Assembly (NCBI GenBank): GCA_017469745.1
Contig: JAFUFS010000017.1
Location: 1 to 41,316, forward strand
Length of the DNA stretch: 41,316 nucleotides
Direction: 5' to 3'
Source of the DNA: Bacteroidales bacterium
GTDB lineage: Bacteria; Bacteroidota; Bacteroidia; Bacteroidales; UBA932
Part shown: piece after piece, positions 16,228 to 25,677 of the stretch
How positions within the stretch are numbered: the first letter of the stretch is position 1
Layout: every line of letters begins with the position of its first letter
Position numbers and translations under genes: made by a program
Notes under the pieces: model-generated
Seen by the model: the letters and a program-made list of their open reading frames with translations, nothing else
What the model was told of the DNA's origin: nothing
Databases searched by the model: none

Positions 16228-17589
16228 CTTCCAAAGGTTCTTCTGAAGGAGAAAGGGTCTGTGGGATGATGGACTCCTGGCCCAGGATCCTGCCGGTGGT
16301 CTTGATCCTGCCCTGGGATTTCTTGGGAGAGAGGCCGAGTTTCTCGAGTTTCTGGATCTTCTTGATCACGCTTTGGTTGGATTCGGAGAGCTTCTTGGTG
16401 GCATCTCCATAAGCTCCGCGTGCCTTTTCGAGCGATTCCCCGATCTTGACATAACTGGCCATCCAGCCGCTGAGCTGGCTCATGAGTTCTTCGGCAGTCT
16501 TGTAGACTTCCGCAATGTTCTTTTCCTGGTTGGCCTGCTTCCAGGCCATCTGGATCATGTTCAGTACGATGATAAGGGTCATCTGGCTAACGATCAGCAC
16601 ATTGTTGTCCTTGGCCACCTGCCAGAGCAACGGATCCTCTTCGAGCATCAGCCTGAAAGCTCCTTCGACCGGAATGAACATAAGGTTGTAGTTGACCTTA
16701 CGGCGACCTTCGGGAATGTAGGAAGCATAGTCCTTCGTCTTGAGTTCATCCACATGCTTGCGGACGCTCTCGACATGGGCCTTTGCGTACCTGCGCCTGG
16801 ATTCCACGGTCTCGCTGACCATATATTCCTTGTAGGCGTTCAGGCTCACCTTGGAGTCGATGATCACGGTGGTGTCGTCGGGATAGTAGACCATCACGTC
16901 GGGGATCAGGGTCCTCCCCTCCTCGCTCTTGATCTCGTGCCCGCCGCTGTCGGTTATCACGCCCTGGGTGAAGAAATGGATCCCTTCCACGAGGCCTGCA
17001 TTCTTTAGCACGTCAGTCAGCAGCATCTCGCCGAAGTCCCCTTGGACCTTTGAATATCCCGTCAGAGCATTGGCAAGGTTCCTGGCCTCGTCACCGACGG
17101 CCTGCGAATGCCTCAGGACGGTCTCGATGTTGGACTTCAGAACCTCGCTCTGGGCGGCGCTCTCCTTCTGGGATTCGCGTACGCTCCTGTCGAACTCTGC
17201 GAACTTTTCCTTTATGGGTTTGAGGATCTCAGCGATAGTCTCGGCGCTCTGGTTCTTGAAAGAGGCGCTGTTCTCGGCCGAGAGGGCCTTGAAAGCGTCC
17301 TTCATGTTCTCCAGTTCCCTGTCATGCTGTTCCTTCTGCATCTTCAGGGCATTATCCTGGGCTTCCTTGATACGGTTCTCATATTCCTCCCTGGCGGCAA
17401 GCAGGCTTTCCATGGCCGCCTTCTCGCTGGATAGGGAGGTTATGCGCTCCTGGAGCTTTCCTCGGCATCTTCGTATTCCTTGGTAATCCTCCGGCGCTCC
17501 TTTCCGCTCCAGAGGATTACTGCCACCATGGCGGCGATGGCAAGTACCGAGAGCACCGCCAGGATTATCAGTATGACGTTTTCATTCAT
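16217..17589 (-). pseudogene. rmuC: RmuC-family DNA recombination protein with a 1-nt frameshift near the N-terminus
   Basis: RmuC is a membrane-anchored coiled-coil protein with a PD-(D/E)XK-like nuclease core that limits recombination at inverted repeats. The ATG at 17589 opens MNENVILIILAVLSVLAIAA, the expected N-terminal membrane helix, then a basic stretch and EYEDAEE. At 17459-17457 the frame breaks in an A3 run: as written it reads ESSRSA and stops. With one extra A it continues KLQERITSLSSEKAAMESLL into the 398-residue frame ending at 16217, giving 457 residues. The rest is intact, with GDFGEMLL near 185 and IPDVMVYYPDDTTVIIDSK near 230 (nuclease-like core). The A of the yicC TGA is the A of this ATG, which supports 17589 as the true start. 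A homopolymer sequencing error is as likely as a real mutation. Without the fix, translation could restart at ATG 17413 and lose the anchor. Confidence 0.88.
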
Positions 17590-18488
17590 CACAGGATGTT
17601 CATTGATTGCTCCCTGATCTTTTCGAGCTCGTCTTTCATCCGTACGACAAGCTTCTGGATGCCGGCATGGTTGGCCTTGGAACCTGTAGTGTTGATCTCA
17701 CGTCCCATCTCCTGGATGATGAATCCCAGCTTGCGGCCCGGATAAGGCTCGCCGTCGATGGTATCCATGAAGTACTTGCAGTGCTGGCGGAGGCGGACTT
17801 TCTCCTCGTTGATGTCCAGCTTCTCAAGATAGAATATCATTTCCTGTTCGAACCTGGAGGGATCGACCTTCTGCTGAAGATCCGAGAGATTCTTCACGAG
17901 CCTTTCGCGTACAGCCTCGATCCTTTCCCCTTCCAGCTTTTCGACTTCATCCTCGAGTTCCATTATGCCGCGCACCCTGGAGGTAACGTCCTTGTACAAG
18001 GCCTCCCCTTCCTTGCTTCTGTAGTCGTTGACAGCAGCAAGGGCGTCCTGGATGGCCTTCTCGACCACCGGCCAGTTCTCTTCCGTGATGATGTCCTGGC
18101 GGGAACTGTCGAAGACATCCTGGAAACGCATGATGCCTGAGAGAAGCTCGTTGTCCATCCTTGCCTGGTCGCCGAAATTGGCCGCACGGTAACTCGTGAG
18201 GTTGTTCCGAATGTCCTTCATCTGGTTGAAATATTCCTTGACCAGGTCGGGATTGACCTTCCTTGCAGCCCCGGAAGAAGGCTCCCAGGTAATGAAGAAG
18301 TCAATGGTGCCGCGCACAAGCGATTCCGCTATCATCTGGCGCACCTGAAGTTCCTTGTCCTTGGGCAGGAGAGGAGTCTTTATGTTGGCATCTGAATTCT
18401 TACCGTTCAGGGTCTTTATCTCGATGGTGAGTTTTCCTGCGGGGAGGACGGCCTCAGCCTTGCCGTAACCTGTCATCGACTTAATCAT
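17589..18488 (-). CDS. yicC: YicC-family endoribonuclease
   Basis: 299 residues, full length. YicC/RmuC-operon neighbours of this kind are conserved across bacteria. E. coli YicC is an endoribonuclease linked to decay of a small RNA and to stationary-phase survival. The opening MIKSMTGYGKAEA is the family signature, the middle has LEGERIEAVRERLVKNL (coiled-coil-forming), and the end carries EMGREINTTGSKANHAG, the conserved C-terminal motif (E-x-x-R-E-x-N-T-x-x-S-K). It is the first gene of the operon to 13372, with 1-nt overlap to rmuC. Only seven bases separate the TATATTTG box (18503-18496) from the ATG, suggesting a leaderless transcript. Confidence 0.93.
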   Translation of the reverse strand: MIKSMTGYGKAEAVLPAGKLTIEIKTLNGKNSDANIKTPLLPKDKELQVRQMIAESLVRGTIDFFITWEPSSGAARKVNPDLVKEYFNQMKDIRNNLTSYRAANFGDQARMDNELLSGIMRFQDVFDSSRQDIITEENWPVVEKAIQDALAAVNDYRSKEGEALYKDVTSRVRGIMELEDEVEKLEGERIEAVRERLVKNLSDLQQKVDPSRFEQEMIFYLEKLDINEEKVRLRQHCKYFMDTIDGEPYPGRKLGFIIQEMGREINTTGSKANHAGIQKLVVRMKDELEKIREQSMNIL

Positions 18489-18495
18489 AATACTA

Positions 18496-18503
18496 CAAAT
18501 ATA
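18496..18503 (-). promoter_or_regulatory. -7 box for yicC
   Basis: TATATTTG on the minus strand, seven bases upstream of the yicC ATG. It is arranged divergently with the DUF4886 box at 18528-18535, so the two promoters overlap in about 40 bp. Confidence 0.6.
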
Positions 18504-18527
18504 GTTAAAAGTTAGGGCACTTTTGAC

Positions 18528-18535
18528 TATATTTG
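18528..18535 (+). promoter_or_regulatory. -7 box for the DUF4886 gene
   Basis: TATATTTG on the plus strand, 18 nt before the ATG at 18554. The -33 position near 18505 has only a weak TTA. Confidence 0.6.
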
Positions 18536-18553
18536 CTCAACAAGATCCATTAC

Positions 18554-19324
18554 ATGAAAAAGATTATCCTTTCGCTCCTCGCAGCCGTACTTTGCGGCCT
18601 CGGAGCATCCGCCCAGCGTTTCCAACTTCCAGACGCCTCCAAGGCTCCCGGCGAAATCCGTGTCCTCTGCATCGGCAACTCCTTCACTTACGTCCATGAC
18701 ACCGACGTAATGCTCAGGCAGATAGCCCAAAGCCAGGGAGTGAACATCCAGATCGGCAAGTTCCTGGCCGGAGGTTACACCTTCGGAGGCCACCTTAAGA
18801 ATGAGAACTCGCGTAAAGCCGTCGAATTCGGAGGCTACGACATCGCCTTCCTCCAGGACCAGAGTTCCAACCCCGCCCGTTACGCTAGGGACAAGGACCG
18901 CCAGGTGTACGACGATTTCAAGGCCCTTAAGGAGAATGTGAAAGCCTATTCCCCGGATTGCAAGGTCTTCCTGGAAAGGACCTGGGGGTACAGCGGATCG
19001 GAGAACGCCCAGGGATTCGGCACTTGCGAGAATCTGGACAAGTACCTGAAGAAGGGCACAAGGAAGATGGCCAGGAAGGCCCACACAAAGATTTCTCCGA
19101 TCGGAGCCGCTTTCGTGAAAGCTTCCGCCCAGAGGCCCGACATCAAGCTGCTGGGGACGGACGACCATCACCAGTCTCTGGAAGGAGCCTACCTGAAGGC
19201 TTGCGTCAATTACCTGGTGATCACCCGCAGGCCTTTCTCCGGAGAGGTCGATTGCTGCGGAGTCGATCCGGAGACCGCCGCCTTCCTTCGCAAGGTAGCC
19301 GGGCGTACGGTACTCGGAAAGTAA
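18554..19324 (+). CDS. Secreted DUF4886 (SGNH-like) protein
   Basis: 256 residues with signal peptide MKKIILSLLAAVLCGLGASAQ. The mature part begins VLCIGNSFTYVHDTDVMLRQ, the family's GNSFT block (equivalent to block I GDS of SGNH esterases, with the Ser as likely nucleophile), followed by LQDQSSNPA and, near the C-terminus, GTDDHHQSLEGAYL (Asp-His block). These blocks suggest an SGNH-type esterase or lipase fold, possibly removing acyl groups from glycans. The substrate is not predictable. The start ATG 18554 is chosen over an upstream TTG frame that lies in the promoter. No Shine-Dalgarno is seen. A 30-nt gap separates it from the peroxiredoxin gene. Confidence 0.82.
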   Translation: MKKIILSLLAAVLCGLGASAQRFQLPDASKAPGEIRVLCIGNSFTYVHDTDVMLRQIAQSQGVNIQIGKFLAGGYTFGGHLKNENSRKAVEFGGYDIAFLQDQSSNPARYARDKDRQVYDDFKALKENVKAYSPDCKVFLERTWGYSGSENAQGFGTCENLDKYLKKGTRKMARKAHTKISPIGAAFVKASAQRPDIKLLGTDDHHQSLEGAYLKACVNYLVITRRPFSGEVDCCGVDPETAAFLRKVAGRTVLGK

Positions 19325-19354
19325 GATATTCATTGCAAATCATTCATTATCAAA

Positions 19355-19810
19355 ATGCTGAAAATAGGAGACAAGATGCCGTCCTTCGAGGTCCTGGACC
19401 AGGACGGGAACACCGTCAAGTCCGATGACTTCATCGGGAACGGACGCAAGACGATCATTTATTTCTACCCCAAGGACAACACTTCAGGATGCACTGCCGA
19501 GGCCTGCTCCTTCAGGGACAACTATGCCGAACTTGCAGCTGCCGGCTACAACGTAGTCGGTGTAAGCAAGGACAGCGCTAAGTCCCACACCGGCTTCAGG
19601 GCGAAGTACGAGCTTCCCTTCCGCCTGCTGGCAGACACCTCCACGCAGATGCTCCAGGACTTCGGGGCATGGGGAGAGAAGAAGATGTACGGCAAGACCA
19701 CCATGGGAACGCTCCGCCGGACCTTCATTTTCAGCGAGGACGGCATCCTGGAGCGCATCATCGAGAAGGTCGACACGAAGAACGCAGCCCTTCAGATCCT
19801 TGAGGGATAG
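19355..19810 (+). CDS. bcp: Thioredoxin-dependent thiol peroxidase (Bcp/PrxQ)
   Basis: An atypical 2-Cys peroxiredoxin of 151 residues, the usual length. It reduces hydrogen peroxide and organic hydroperoxides with electrons from thioredoxin. Peroxidatic Cys46 sits in DNTSGCTAEAC and the resolving Cys51 is five residues later, the alpha-2 arrangement that defines the PrxQ group. LADTSTQMLQDFGAWGEKKMYGKTTMG includes the conserved region after the active site and the GAWG segment. It is cytoplasmic, with no signal peptide. The gene's last codons hold the -33 element of the glnS promoter. Confidence 0.95.
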   Translation: MLKIGDKMPSFEVLDQDGNTVKSDDFIGNGRKTIIYFYPKDNTSGCTAEACSFRDNYAELAAAGYNVVGVSKDSAKSHTGFRAKYELPFRLLADTSTQMLQDFGAWGEKKMYGKTTMGTLRRTFIFSEDGILERIIEKVDTKNAALQILEG

Positions 19811-19829
19811 AAGTTTTTTCATATTTTTG
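19800..19829 (+). promoter_or_regulatory. Promoter of glnS
   Basis: TTG (19800-19802), a 19-nt spacer, then TATTTTTG (19822-19829). The -33 element overlaps the end of the bcp coding region. The leader to ATG 19854 is AT-rich (about 20 nt) with no Shine-Dalgarno sequence. Confidence 0.65.
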
Positions 19830-19853
19830 CAGGATTGTTAAAACAACGTTAAA

Positions 19854-21506
19854 ATGGAAGAGACCAAGAAGCTTAATTTCCTTGAAGAAATAATTGAAGA
19901 AGACCTCAAATCGGGCAAGGTGGACAGCGTCATGACCAGGTTCCCTCCGGAGCCCAACGGCTACCTCCACCTCGGCCACGCCAAGAGCCTCTGCATAAAT
20001 TTCGGTCTTGCCGAGAAATACGGCGGCAAGACAAACCTCCGCTACGATGACACCAATCCTACCAAGGAGGACACTGAATATGTGGACGCCATCAAGGAAG
20101 ACATCCGCTGGATGGGCTTCAAGTGGGACAAGGAACTCTACGCTTCCGACTATTTCGACCAGCTCTACGAGTGGGCGGAACAAATGATCCGCGAAGGACT
20201 TGCCTACGTAGATGACCAGACCCAGGAGGAGATCAGCAAGGGACGCGGTACCGTGGAGACTCCGGGCAAGGAGAGCCCCTACCGCAACCGCAGCGTCGAG
20301 GAGAACATGAAGCTCTTCAGGGAAATGAGGGACGGTAAGTATGCCGACGGAGAGAAGGTCCTCAGGGCCAAGATCGACATGGCCTCCCCCAACATGATGT
20401 TCAGGGATCCCATCCTCTACCGCATCAAGCATGCATCCCACCACCGCACCGGTGACAAGTGGTGCATCTACCCGATGTACGATTTCACCCATGGCCAGAG
20501 CGACTCGATCGAGCACATCACCCACTCCATCTGCACCCTGGAGTTCGACGTCCACAGGCCTCTTTACGACTGGTTCATCCTGGCCCTCAGGATCTATCCG
20601 AGCCATCAGTACGAGTTTGCAAGGCTGAACCTCACCTACACCCTGATGAGCAAGCGCAAGCTCCTGGAGCTTGTACAGAAAGGCCTCGTGGCCGGATGGG
20701 ACGACCCGAGGATGCCTACCCTCTGCGGAGTCAGGCGCAGGGGCTACACCCCCGAGGCCCTCAAGATGTTCTGCGAGAAGATCGGAGTGAGCAAGCGTGA
20801 CCAGATGATGGACATCCAGCTCCTGGAGTGGTGCGTCCGCCAGGATCTCAACGCCAGGTCCAACCGTTACATGGTCGTTCAGAAGCCCCTCAAGGTCACC
20901 ATCACCAACTGGGAGCCCGGTAAGGTCGAATGGTTCGACTGCCCTCTCAATCCTGCCGAACCTGAAGGAGCCACAAGGAAGGTGCCCTTCACCGGCGAAC
21001 TCTACATCGAACAGGACGACTTCATGGAGGACGCGCCGAAGAAGTTCTTCAGGCTCAAGCCTGAAGGCGAAGTGCGCCTGAAATACACCTACATCATAAA
21101 GTGCGAGGAGGTCGTGAAGGATGCCGAAGGCAATGTCGTGGAACTCAAGTGCACCTACGACCCTGCCACAAGACCCGGAGGCGAGGTCTGGCGTTCAGTC
21201 AAGGGCACCATCCACTGGGTCCCGGTGGCCTATGCCAAGGAGATCGAAGTGCGCGACTACGACCGCCTGTTCACGAAGGAGGACATGAACTCCATTCCTG
21301 AGGACAAGGACTACAAGGATTTCCTCAACCCCGAGTCCCTCAAGGTCCTGACCGGATTCGCCGAGCCTGCCCTCCTGGAGGACAATTCAGGAATAGCAGT
21401 CCAGTTCGAACGTACTGGCTACTACTTCAAGGATCCGGACAGCACTCCCGAAAAGCCTGTCTTCAACAAGACAACGGCCCTCAAGGACTCCTACAGGCCG
21501 GAATAA
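19854..21506 (+). CDS. glnS: Glutaminyl-tRNA synthetase
   Basis: Class I aminoacyl-tRNA synthetase charging tRNA-Gln directly; 550 residues, normal for bacteria. The HIGH-type motif is in [17 protein letters not shown] near residue 25-41, FDDTNP-type text appears as [10 protein letters not shown], and the KMSKS-type motif is TLMSKRKL near 265. The C-terminal half is the pair of anticodon-binding beta-barrels (from about 340: [17 protein letters not shown]). Its presence argues that this organism does not rely on the GatCAB transamidation route for Gln-tRNA. The gene is followed after 6 nt by the LolC/E-like permease gene. Confidence 0.97.
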   Translation: MEETKKLNFLEEIIEEDLKSGKVDSVMTRFPPEPNGYLHLGHAKSLCINFGLAEKYGGKTNLRYDDTNPTKEDTEYVDAIKEDIRWMGFKWDKELYASDYFDQLYEWAEQMIREGLAYVDDQTQEEISKGRGTVETPGKESPYRNRSVEENMKLFREMRDGKYADGEKVLRAKIDMASPNMMFRDPILYRIKHASHHRTGDKWCIYPMYDFTHGQSDSIEHITHSICTLEFDVHRPLYDWFILALRIYPSHQYEFARLNLTYTLMSKRKLLELVQKGLVAGWDDPRMPTLCGVRRRGYTPEALKMFCEKIGVSKRDQMMDIQLLEWCVRQDLNARSNRYMVVQKPLKVTITNWEPGKVEWFDCPLNPAEPEGATRKVPFTGELYIEQDDFMEDAPKKFFRLKPEGEVRLKYTYIIKCEEVVKDAEGNVVELKCTYDPATRPGGEVWRSVKGTIHWVPVAYAKEIEVRDYDRLFTKEDMNSIPEDKDYKDFLNPESLKVLTGFAEPALLEDNSGIAVQFERTGYYFKDPDSTPEKPVFNKTTALKDSYRPE

Positions 21507-21512
21507 GATCCC

Positions 21513-22733
21513 ATGAACCTGCCGTTCTTCATAGCCAGAAGGTACCTGTTCGCGAAGAAGTCACACAATGTGATAAACATAATCTCTGCGATCAGCGCCA
21601 TCGGCATGGCTATCGGAACGGCGGCTCTAATAATCATCCTCTCCGTCTACAACGGCTTCGATGAACTGGTTAAATCCACGCTCAGCAACGTGGAGCCCGA
21701 CATCCTTGTGGTTCCCGCCAAGGGAAAGGCTTTCATCCCCAAAGGAGAAGCTTTCGAGACCATAGCCAGCCTACCTGCCGTCAAGGACTTCTACCATGTA
21801 ATCGAGGAGAATGTCTTCGTCGACTATGACGAGCATCAGGGAATAGCCAAGGCCAAAGGTGTTGGAGAAGACTACGAGAACGATTCTCCGCTGGCGTCAC
21901 ACATAACCAGCGGAGAGTTTTCCCTCCACAAGGGCGAGCTTCCCCTGGCTGTAGTAGGAGCAGGCCTGGCCTACAAGATGGGCATGAATCCGGCTTTCCT
22001 CTCCTCGGCTACCATCTACTTCCCTGCAAGGGACAGGAATTTCTCCCTTGCCAATCCGGCAGCTTCGATAGAATCTGTAAGGATGAGGCCTTCAGGGATC
22101 TTCACTGTCAACCAGCAGATCGACGAGGAACTGATGATCATCCCCCTGGAGGAGATGAGGCAGCTGCTCGGTTATGACGAGGAGATTTCAGGAATAGAGA
22201 TCCGCCTCCAGGATGGGTCTTCACAGAAGGTGCTGGCTAGAACCATAAAGGAAATGAAGAAGATCCTCGGGGCCGACTTCAAAGTCCTGGACCGGTTCCG
22301 CCAGAACACTTCCCTGTACAAGATGATGCGCTACGAGAAGGCTGCCATCTTCCTGATCCTGATATTCATAATCATCATCATAGCTTTCAACATCTTCGGA
22401 AGCCTTACGATGCTGATAATCGAGAAGGAGGATGACATCGAGACCTTCAGGAGCCTGGGAGCTACCGGCAAGATGCTGCGCAAGACCTTCACTCTTGAAG
22501 GCTGGCTCATCTCGCTTCTGGGCCTCGCCGCAGGCCTGGTGCTCGGGACGGCATTCGCCCTTCTGCAGCAGAAATTCGGGTTCATCAAGATGCCTGGCAA
22601 CTTCCTGGTCAGCGCCTATCCTGTCATTCTCCAATGGAGTGACATCCTTCTTACCGTGATCGGCGTTGCCCTGATCGGCTACCTGATCGCAAGGCTGCCG
22701 GTAAGGCGCAACATCGCTAGAGACGAGAAATAG
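21513..22733 (+). CDS. LolC/LolE/FtsX-like ABC transporter permease
   Basis: 406-residue membrane protein of the MacB/LolCE superfamily, which pulls lipoproteins or other substrates from the inner membrane using a periplasmic domain. It starts FFIARRYLFAKKSHNVINIISAIS, the family's N-terminal amphipathic stretch. Membrane helix 1 is at about 22-46, followed by a periplasmic domain of about 220 residues, then three C-terminal helices near 275-300 (IFLILIFIIIIIAFNIFGSL), 320-350 and 370-395. The cytoplasmic coupling segment EKEDDIETFRSLGATGKM is the typical FtsX-domain signature. No ATPase (LolD) gene is adjacent, as is common in Bacteroidota. The last 17 nt overlap the 3' end of the convergent GH2 gene. 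Confidence 0.9.
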   Translation: MNLPFFIARRYLFAKKSHNVINIISAISAIGMAIGTAALIIILSVYNGFDELVKSTLSNVEPDILVVPAKGKAFIPKGEAFETIASLPAVKDFYHVIEENVFVDYDEHQGIAKAKGVGEDYENDSPLASHITSGEFSLHKGELPLAVVGAGLAYKMGMNPAFLSSATIYFPARDRNFSLANPAASIESVRMRPSGIFTVNQQIDEELMIIPLEEMRQLLGYDEEISGIEIRLQDGSSQKVLARTIKEMKKILGADFKVLDRFRQNTSLYKMMRYEKAAIFLILIFIIIIIAFNIFGSLTMLIIEKEDDIETFRSLGATGKMLRKTFTLEGWLISLLGLAAGLVLGTAFALLQQKFGFIKMPGNFLVSAYPVILQWSDILLTVIGVALIGYLIARLPVRRNIARDEK

Positions 22734-24828
22734 TCACCTCGTCCTTCGTTCCGTTGTTAGCCACAACCCTGAACGTGTCAGTGTCCTTCCTCAGACGGAG
22801 GCCGGAGAAAGTCCAGATGACTCCGGTTTCTTCCTCGGACTTGTATTTCTTGGTTACTATCCTTCCGTTCTGGTAGAGGGTCAGATTCTTAGCGTTGCTG
22901 TAGACCTTGATTGAGAAATCCTGTCCGGCAGGACGGTACTTCAGACGGCGGGAGGTGATGTAGACCGTGGTCTCCTTCTTGTTCCACAAGGACTTGTAGA
23001 GGTAGAAGGCATCCTTGCGGGTCTGACGGTCCCTTGTCACAAGGCCCTTGTCGTTCATGTACTTCCTGGCTTCATTCGTGACGAAACGCTCTCCGTTGTC
23101 CGAATCCATGTAACCTTCCTGGCGGCTTGCCACGGGAAAATCGAACATGACCCACACGGCAGTAAAGCCAAGCCATGGCATACGCATGATCTGGCGTACA
23201 TAGGCTTCATGGAACATGTTGCCGTACTCCTCATAGTGCTTTGAGTCGTCACCGAGAACCCTGACGGCCTTGGCGGGATCCCAAACATGGCAGTAGGGAT
23301 TGACTCCGACTCCGTACTCACCTATGTTGACAGGACCGTTCTTCCTGAGGGAACTGACCTTCAGGATGTCCTCAGTGAACTTGTCGAACTTGTTGGGATT
23401 GTAGTACCAGCCGTAGTAGGTGTTCTGCGAACAGAAATCACCGGCCAGGCCGGGATAGCCGTCGCGGGCAAGCCTGGAGTCATCAGTGAATCCCACCATG
23501 CGGTACGGGTCGAGTTTCTTGGTGTACTCGTAGAGCTTCCCGGTCTCATACACCACGGCAGGAGCGTCAAAAGCGCCCTGGAGGTCGGCGTTGTTGCCCC
23601 AGGAATCAAGCTCGTTCCACATTCCCCAGAAAGCGATGCTGGGATGGTTGTAGAGATTGGTCACCATCTCCTTCATCTGATGACGGATATTGTTGAAATA
23701 GGCCTGCTTGGCCCTTTCTCCGCAGACATTGACCCAGGGGACTTCTGTCTGGACAATAATTCCCAGTGAATCGCAGAGACGGAAGGCAATGTCGTTATGG
23801 GGATAATGAGCAAGGCGGAGGAAGTTGGCACCGAGTTCCTTAACGATCCGGTAATCCCTCCTGAAATCTGACTCATCGAGAGCGGATGCCTTCCCGTCGG
23901 TGTCCTGGTGCATGGCAACGCCATGGAGAGGATAGGGTTCCCCGTTGAGGATAAAACCGCGCTCGGGATCAACCTGGTAGGAACGGTAGCCCAGCTTCGT
24001 CTCGGCAATGTCCAGCATCCTCTTGCCCTTGAAGACCTCCACCCTCATGGTGTAGAGGTAGGGATCCTTCACACCGTTCCAGAAACGGATGCCGGTGGCG
24101 AGGAAATCATGCATGAAATCATATTCAGAGAAAGCCGGGACGTAGACTTCGCGGTCGGCCTGGTAGCCAAGTGTGCCGTCAGCCTCTACAAGCTGGACCC
24201 TGACCTTCACTTCCGTACCCTTCTGGCTGGAATTGACGAGTCTTGTGAAGACCTTCGTCTCAACCTTCCTCTTCGAGACTTCGGGAGTCTCGCAACGGAG
24301 CCTGTACATTCCGTATTCTTCCGGTGAAAGGTAGATGTCGTCCATCTCCAGGAGCCACACCGGGCCGTGAAGGCCCCCGTTCTTGTTGAAGTCGGAGGAA
24401 ACAGGAATCAGGTTGACGTCTTCCTTGTTGTCACAGATCACCTCGACCACGTTCGCACCCTTCTTGAGGGATTCGGTCACCTTGACCACAAAGGGAGTGT
24501 AACCGCCTTTATGGGAGGCCACCTGCTCACCGTTGACCTTGACAGTTGCAGCCTGAGCGGCTCCCTCGAAAAGGAGGAAACGGTCATGCTTGATGTCATT
24601 TACCCTGAAAGTGCAGCGGTAAGTCGCCTCTCCCCTGTAATACTTCGGCGAATGGCCGTCTTCTGCGTTGTACGAATGAGGGACAGTCACGCTCTGCCAT
24701 GACACACCGTCCTTGCTGAATTCCCAAACCCTCAATTGTTCCTGGCGGTTTCCCCTGATCTGGCCATTTGAAGGTAGCACGGCAATGAACAGCACGGCGG
24801 CCAGGAGCAGACTTCTGTAGAATCTCAT
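22717..24828 (-). CDS. Glycoside hydrolase family 2 (beta-galactosidase-like)
   Basis: 703 residues with signal peptide (ends near SNGQ, residue 23), so periplasmic or exported. Domains in order: sugar-binding jelly roll (about 30-185, YYRGEATYRCTFRV), Ig-like beta-sandwich (about 190-290), TIM barrel (about 295-600) and a C-terminal DUF4982-like sandwich (LTLYQNGRIV). The catalytic acid/base Glu is near 403 in WGMWNELDSWG and the nucleophile Glu near 503 in NIGEYGVG. RLAHYPHND matches the GH2 barrel block. GH2 covers beta-galactosidase, beta-mannosidase and beta-glucuronidase activities. The overall build favours beta-galactosidase but does not prove it. It is the last gene of the ABC/5'-nucleotidase operon, 10 nt after the metallophosphatase. 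Confidence 0.92.
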   Translation of the reverse strand: MRFYRSLLLAAVLFIAVLPSNGQIRGNRQEQLRVWEFSKDGVSWQSVTVPHSYNAEDGHSPKYYRGEATYRCTFRVNDIKHDRFLLFEGAAQAATVKVNGEQVASHKGGYTPFVVKVTESLKKGANVVEVICDNKEDVNLIPVSSDFNKNGGLHGPVWLLEMDDIYLSPEEYGMYRLRCETPEVSKRKVETKVFTRLVNSSQKGTEVKVRVQLVEADGTLGYQADREVYVPAFSEYDFMHDFLATGIRFWNGVKDPYLYTMRVEVFKGKRMLDIAETKLGYRSYQVDPERGFILNGEPYPLHGVAMHQDTDGKASALDESDFRRDYRIVKELGANFLRLAHYPHNDIAFRLCDSLGIIVQTEVPWVNVCGERAKQAYFNNIRHQMKEMVTNLYNHPSIAFWGMWNELDSWGNNADLQGAFDAPAVVYETGKLYEYTKKLDPYRMVGFTDDSRLARDGYPGLAGDFCSQNTYYGWYYNPNKFDKFTEDILKVSSLRKNGPVNIGEYGVGVNPYCHVWDPAKAVRVLGDDSKHYEEYGNMFHEAYVRQIMRMPWLGFTAVWVMFDFPVASRQEGYMDSDNGERFVTNEARKYMNDKGLVTRDRQTRKDAFYLYKSLWNKKETTVYITSRRLKYRPAGQDFSIKVYSNAKNLTLYQNGRIVTKKYKSEEETGVIWTFSGLRLRKDTDTFRVVANNGTKDEVTISRL

Positions 24829-24837
24829 ATATTCCTC

Positions 24838-25677
24838 TTACTTCTTGTAGACTTTCATATTTCCCATTTCAAGGCCCCAGCAGCCCACCTGGACGATCGG
24901 AACGGTCTTTCCATCCAGATCCTTCTCCAGCCCGGGCTCCTCCAGGAAGGTGTGGGAGTGGCCACCGACCACGATATCGACTCCGCGGCTGCCGCGAACA
25001 AGGGTGTGGTCGTTGTAAGGCCCGCCTGAGTAGCCTATGTGGGTGAGGGCGATGACAAGGTCGCACTTCTTCTCGTTCTTAAGGTATGACGCCCATTTGT
25101 TGACGACCTCGGAATTATCGAAGGCAGGGATCCTGCTGGATATCTCGTGCGATACGAGGGTCGTGATGTCAGGCATCAGTCCTATGATACCGATCTTCAT
25201 GCCGGCCTTACGGACTATCGTGTAAGGCTTGACGTACTTCCCGAGTTCGAACTGTGAAAAATCGTAGTTGGCACAGACCACCGGGCACTTGACCTTTGAC
25301 ATCCTCCTCGCAAGCTCATCGACGCCGTTGTCGAACTCGTGGTTTCCGAGAGTGATGCAGTCATACTTAAGGGCATTGATGACATCCACTTCGACATCGC
25401 CTCCGAGGATGGAGAAATAGGAAGTACCCTGGCTGAAGTCTCCTGCATGCAAGAAAAGAACGTTCCTCCTGCCGTCAGCCTTGACGATGCTGTCCCGGCA
25501 GGCTGCCCGTTCGATCACTCCGCCCAGTCCGGTCTCATCTCCGGAACGTTCAGGTTCCATGTGGCTGTGAGTGTCGTTGAAATGAATGATAGTGAGCCTC
25601 TTCTGGGCGCTGGCTCCGGTTGCTGTGACCAGGATCGCCAGAGCTGCCGCTGCAGCCGCTATTGAAAACCTTCTCAT
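24838..25677 (-). CDS. 5'-nucleotidase-type metallophosphatase domain protein
   Basis: 279 residues with signal peptide (MRRFSIAAAAAALAILV, cleavage near ASAQ), so periplasmic. It is the catalytic half of the UshA/5'-nucleotidase family: dimetal motifs HFNDTHSHM, GDFSQGT, LGNHEFDNG, LTHIGY and GGHSHTF are all present. It should hydrolyse nucleoside monophosphates or UDP-sugars, but the substrate-binding C-domain is missing from this chain and is encoded by the gene just upstream. The start is ATG 25677, overlapping the stop of that gene as ATGA. The long upstream extension of the frame is rejected. Confidence 0.92.
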   Translation of the reverse strand: MRRFSIAAAAAALAILVTATGASAQKRLTIIHFNDTHSHMEPERSGDETGLGGVIERAACRDSIVKADGRRNVLFLHAGDFSQGTSYFSILGGDVEVDVINALKYDCITLGNHEFDNGVDELARRMSKVKCPVVCANYDFSQFELGKYVKPYTIVRKAGMKIGIIGLMPDITTLVSHEISSRIPAFDNSEVVNKWASYLKNEKKCDLVIALTHIGYSGGPYNDHTLVRGSRGVDIVVGGHSHTFLEEPGLEKDLDGKTVPIVQVGCWGLEMGNMKVYKK

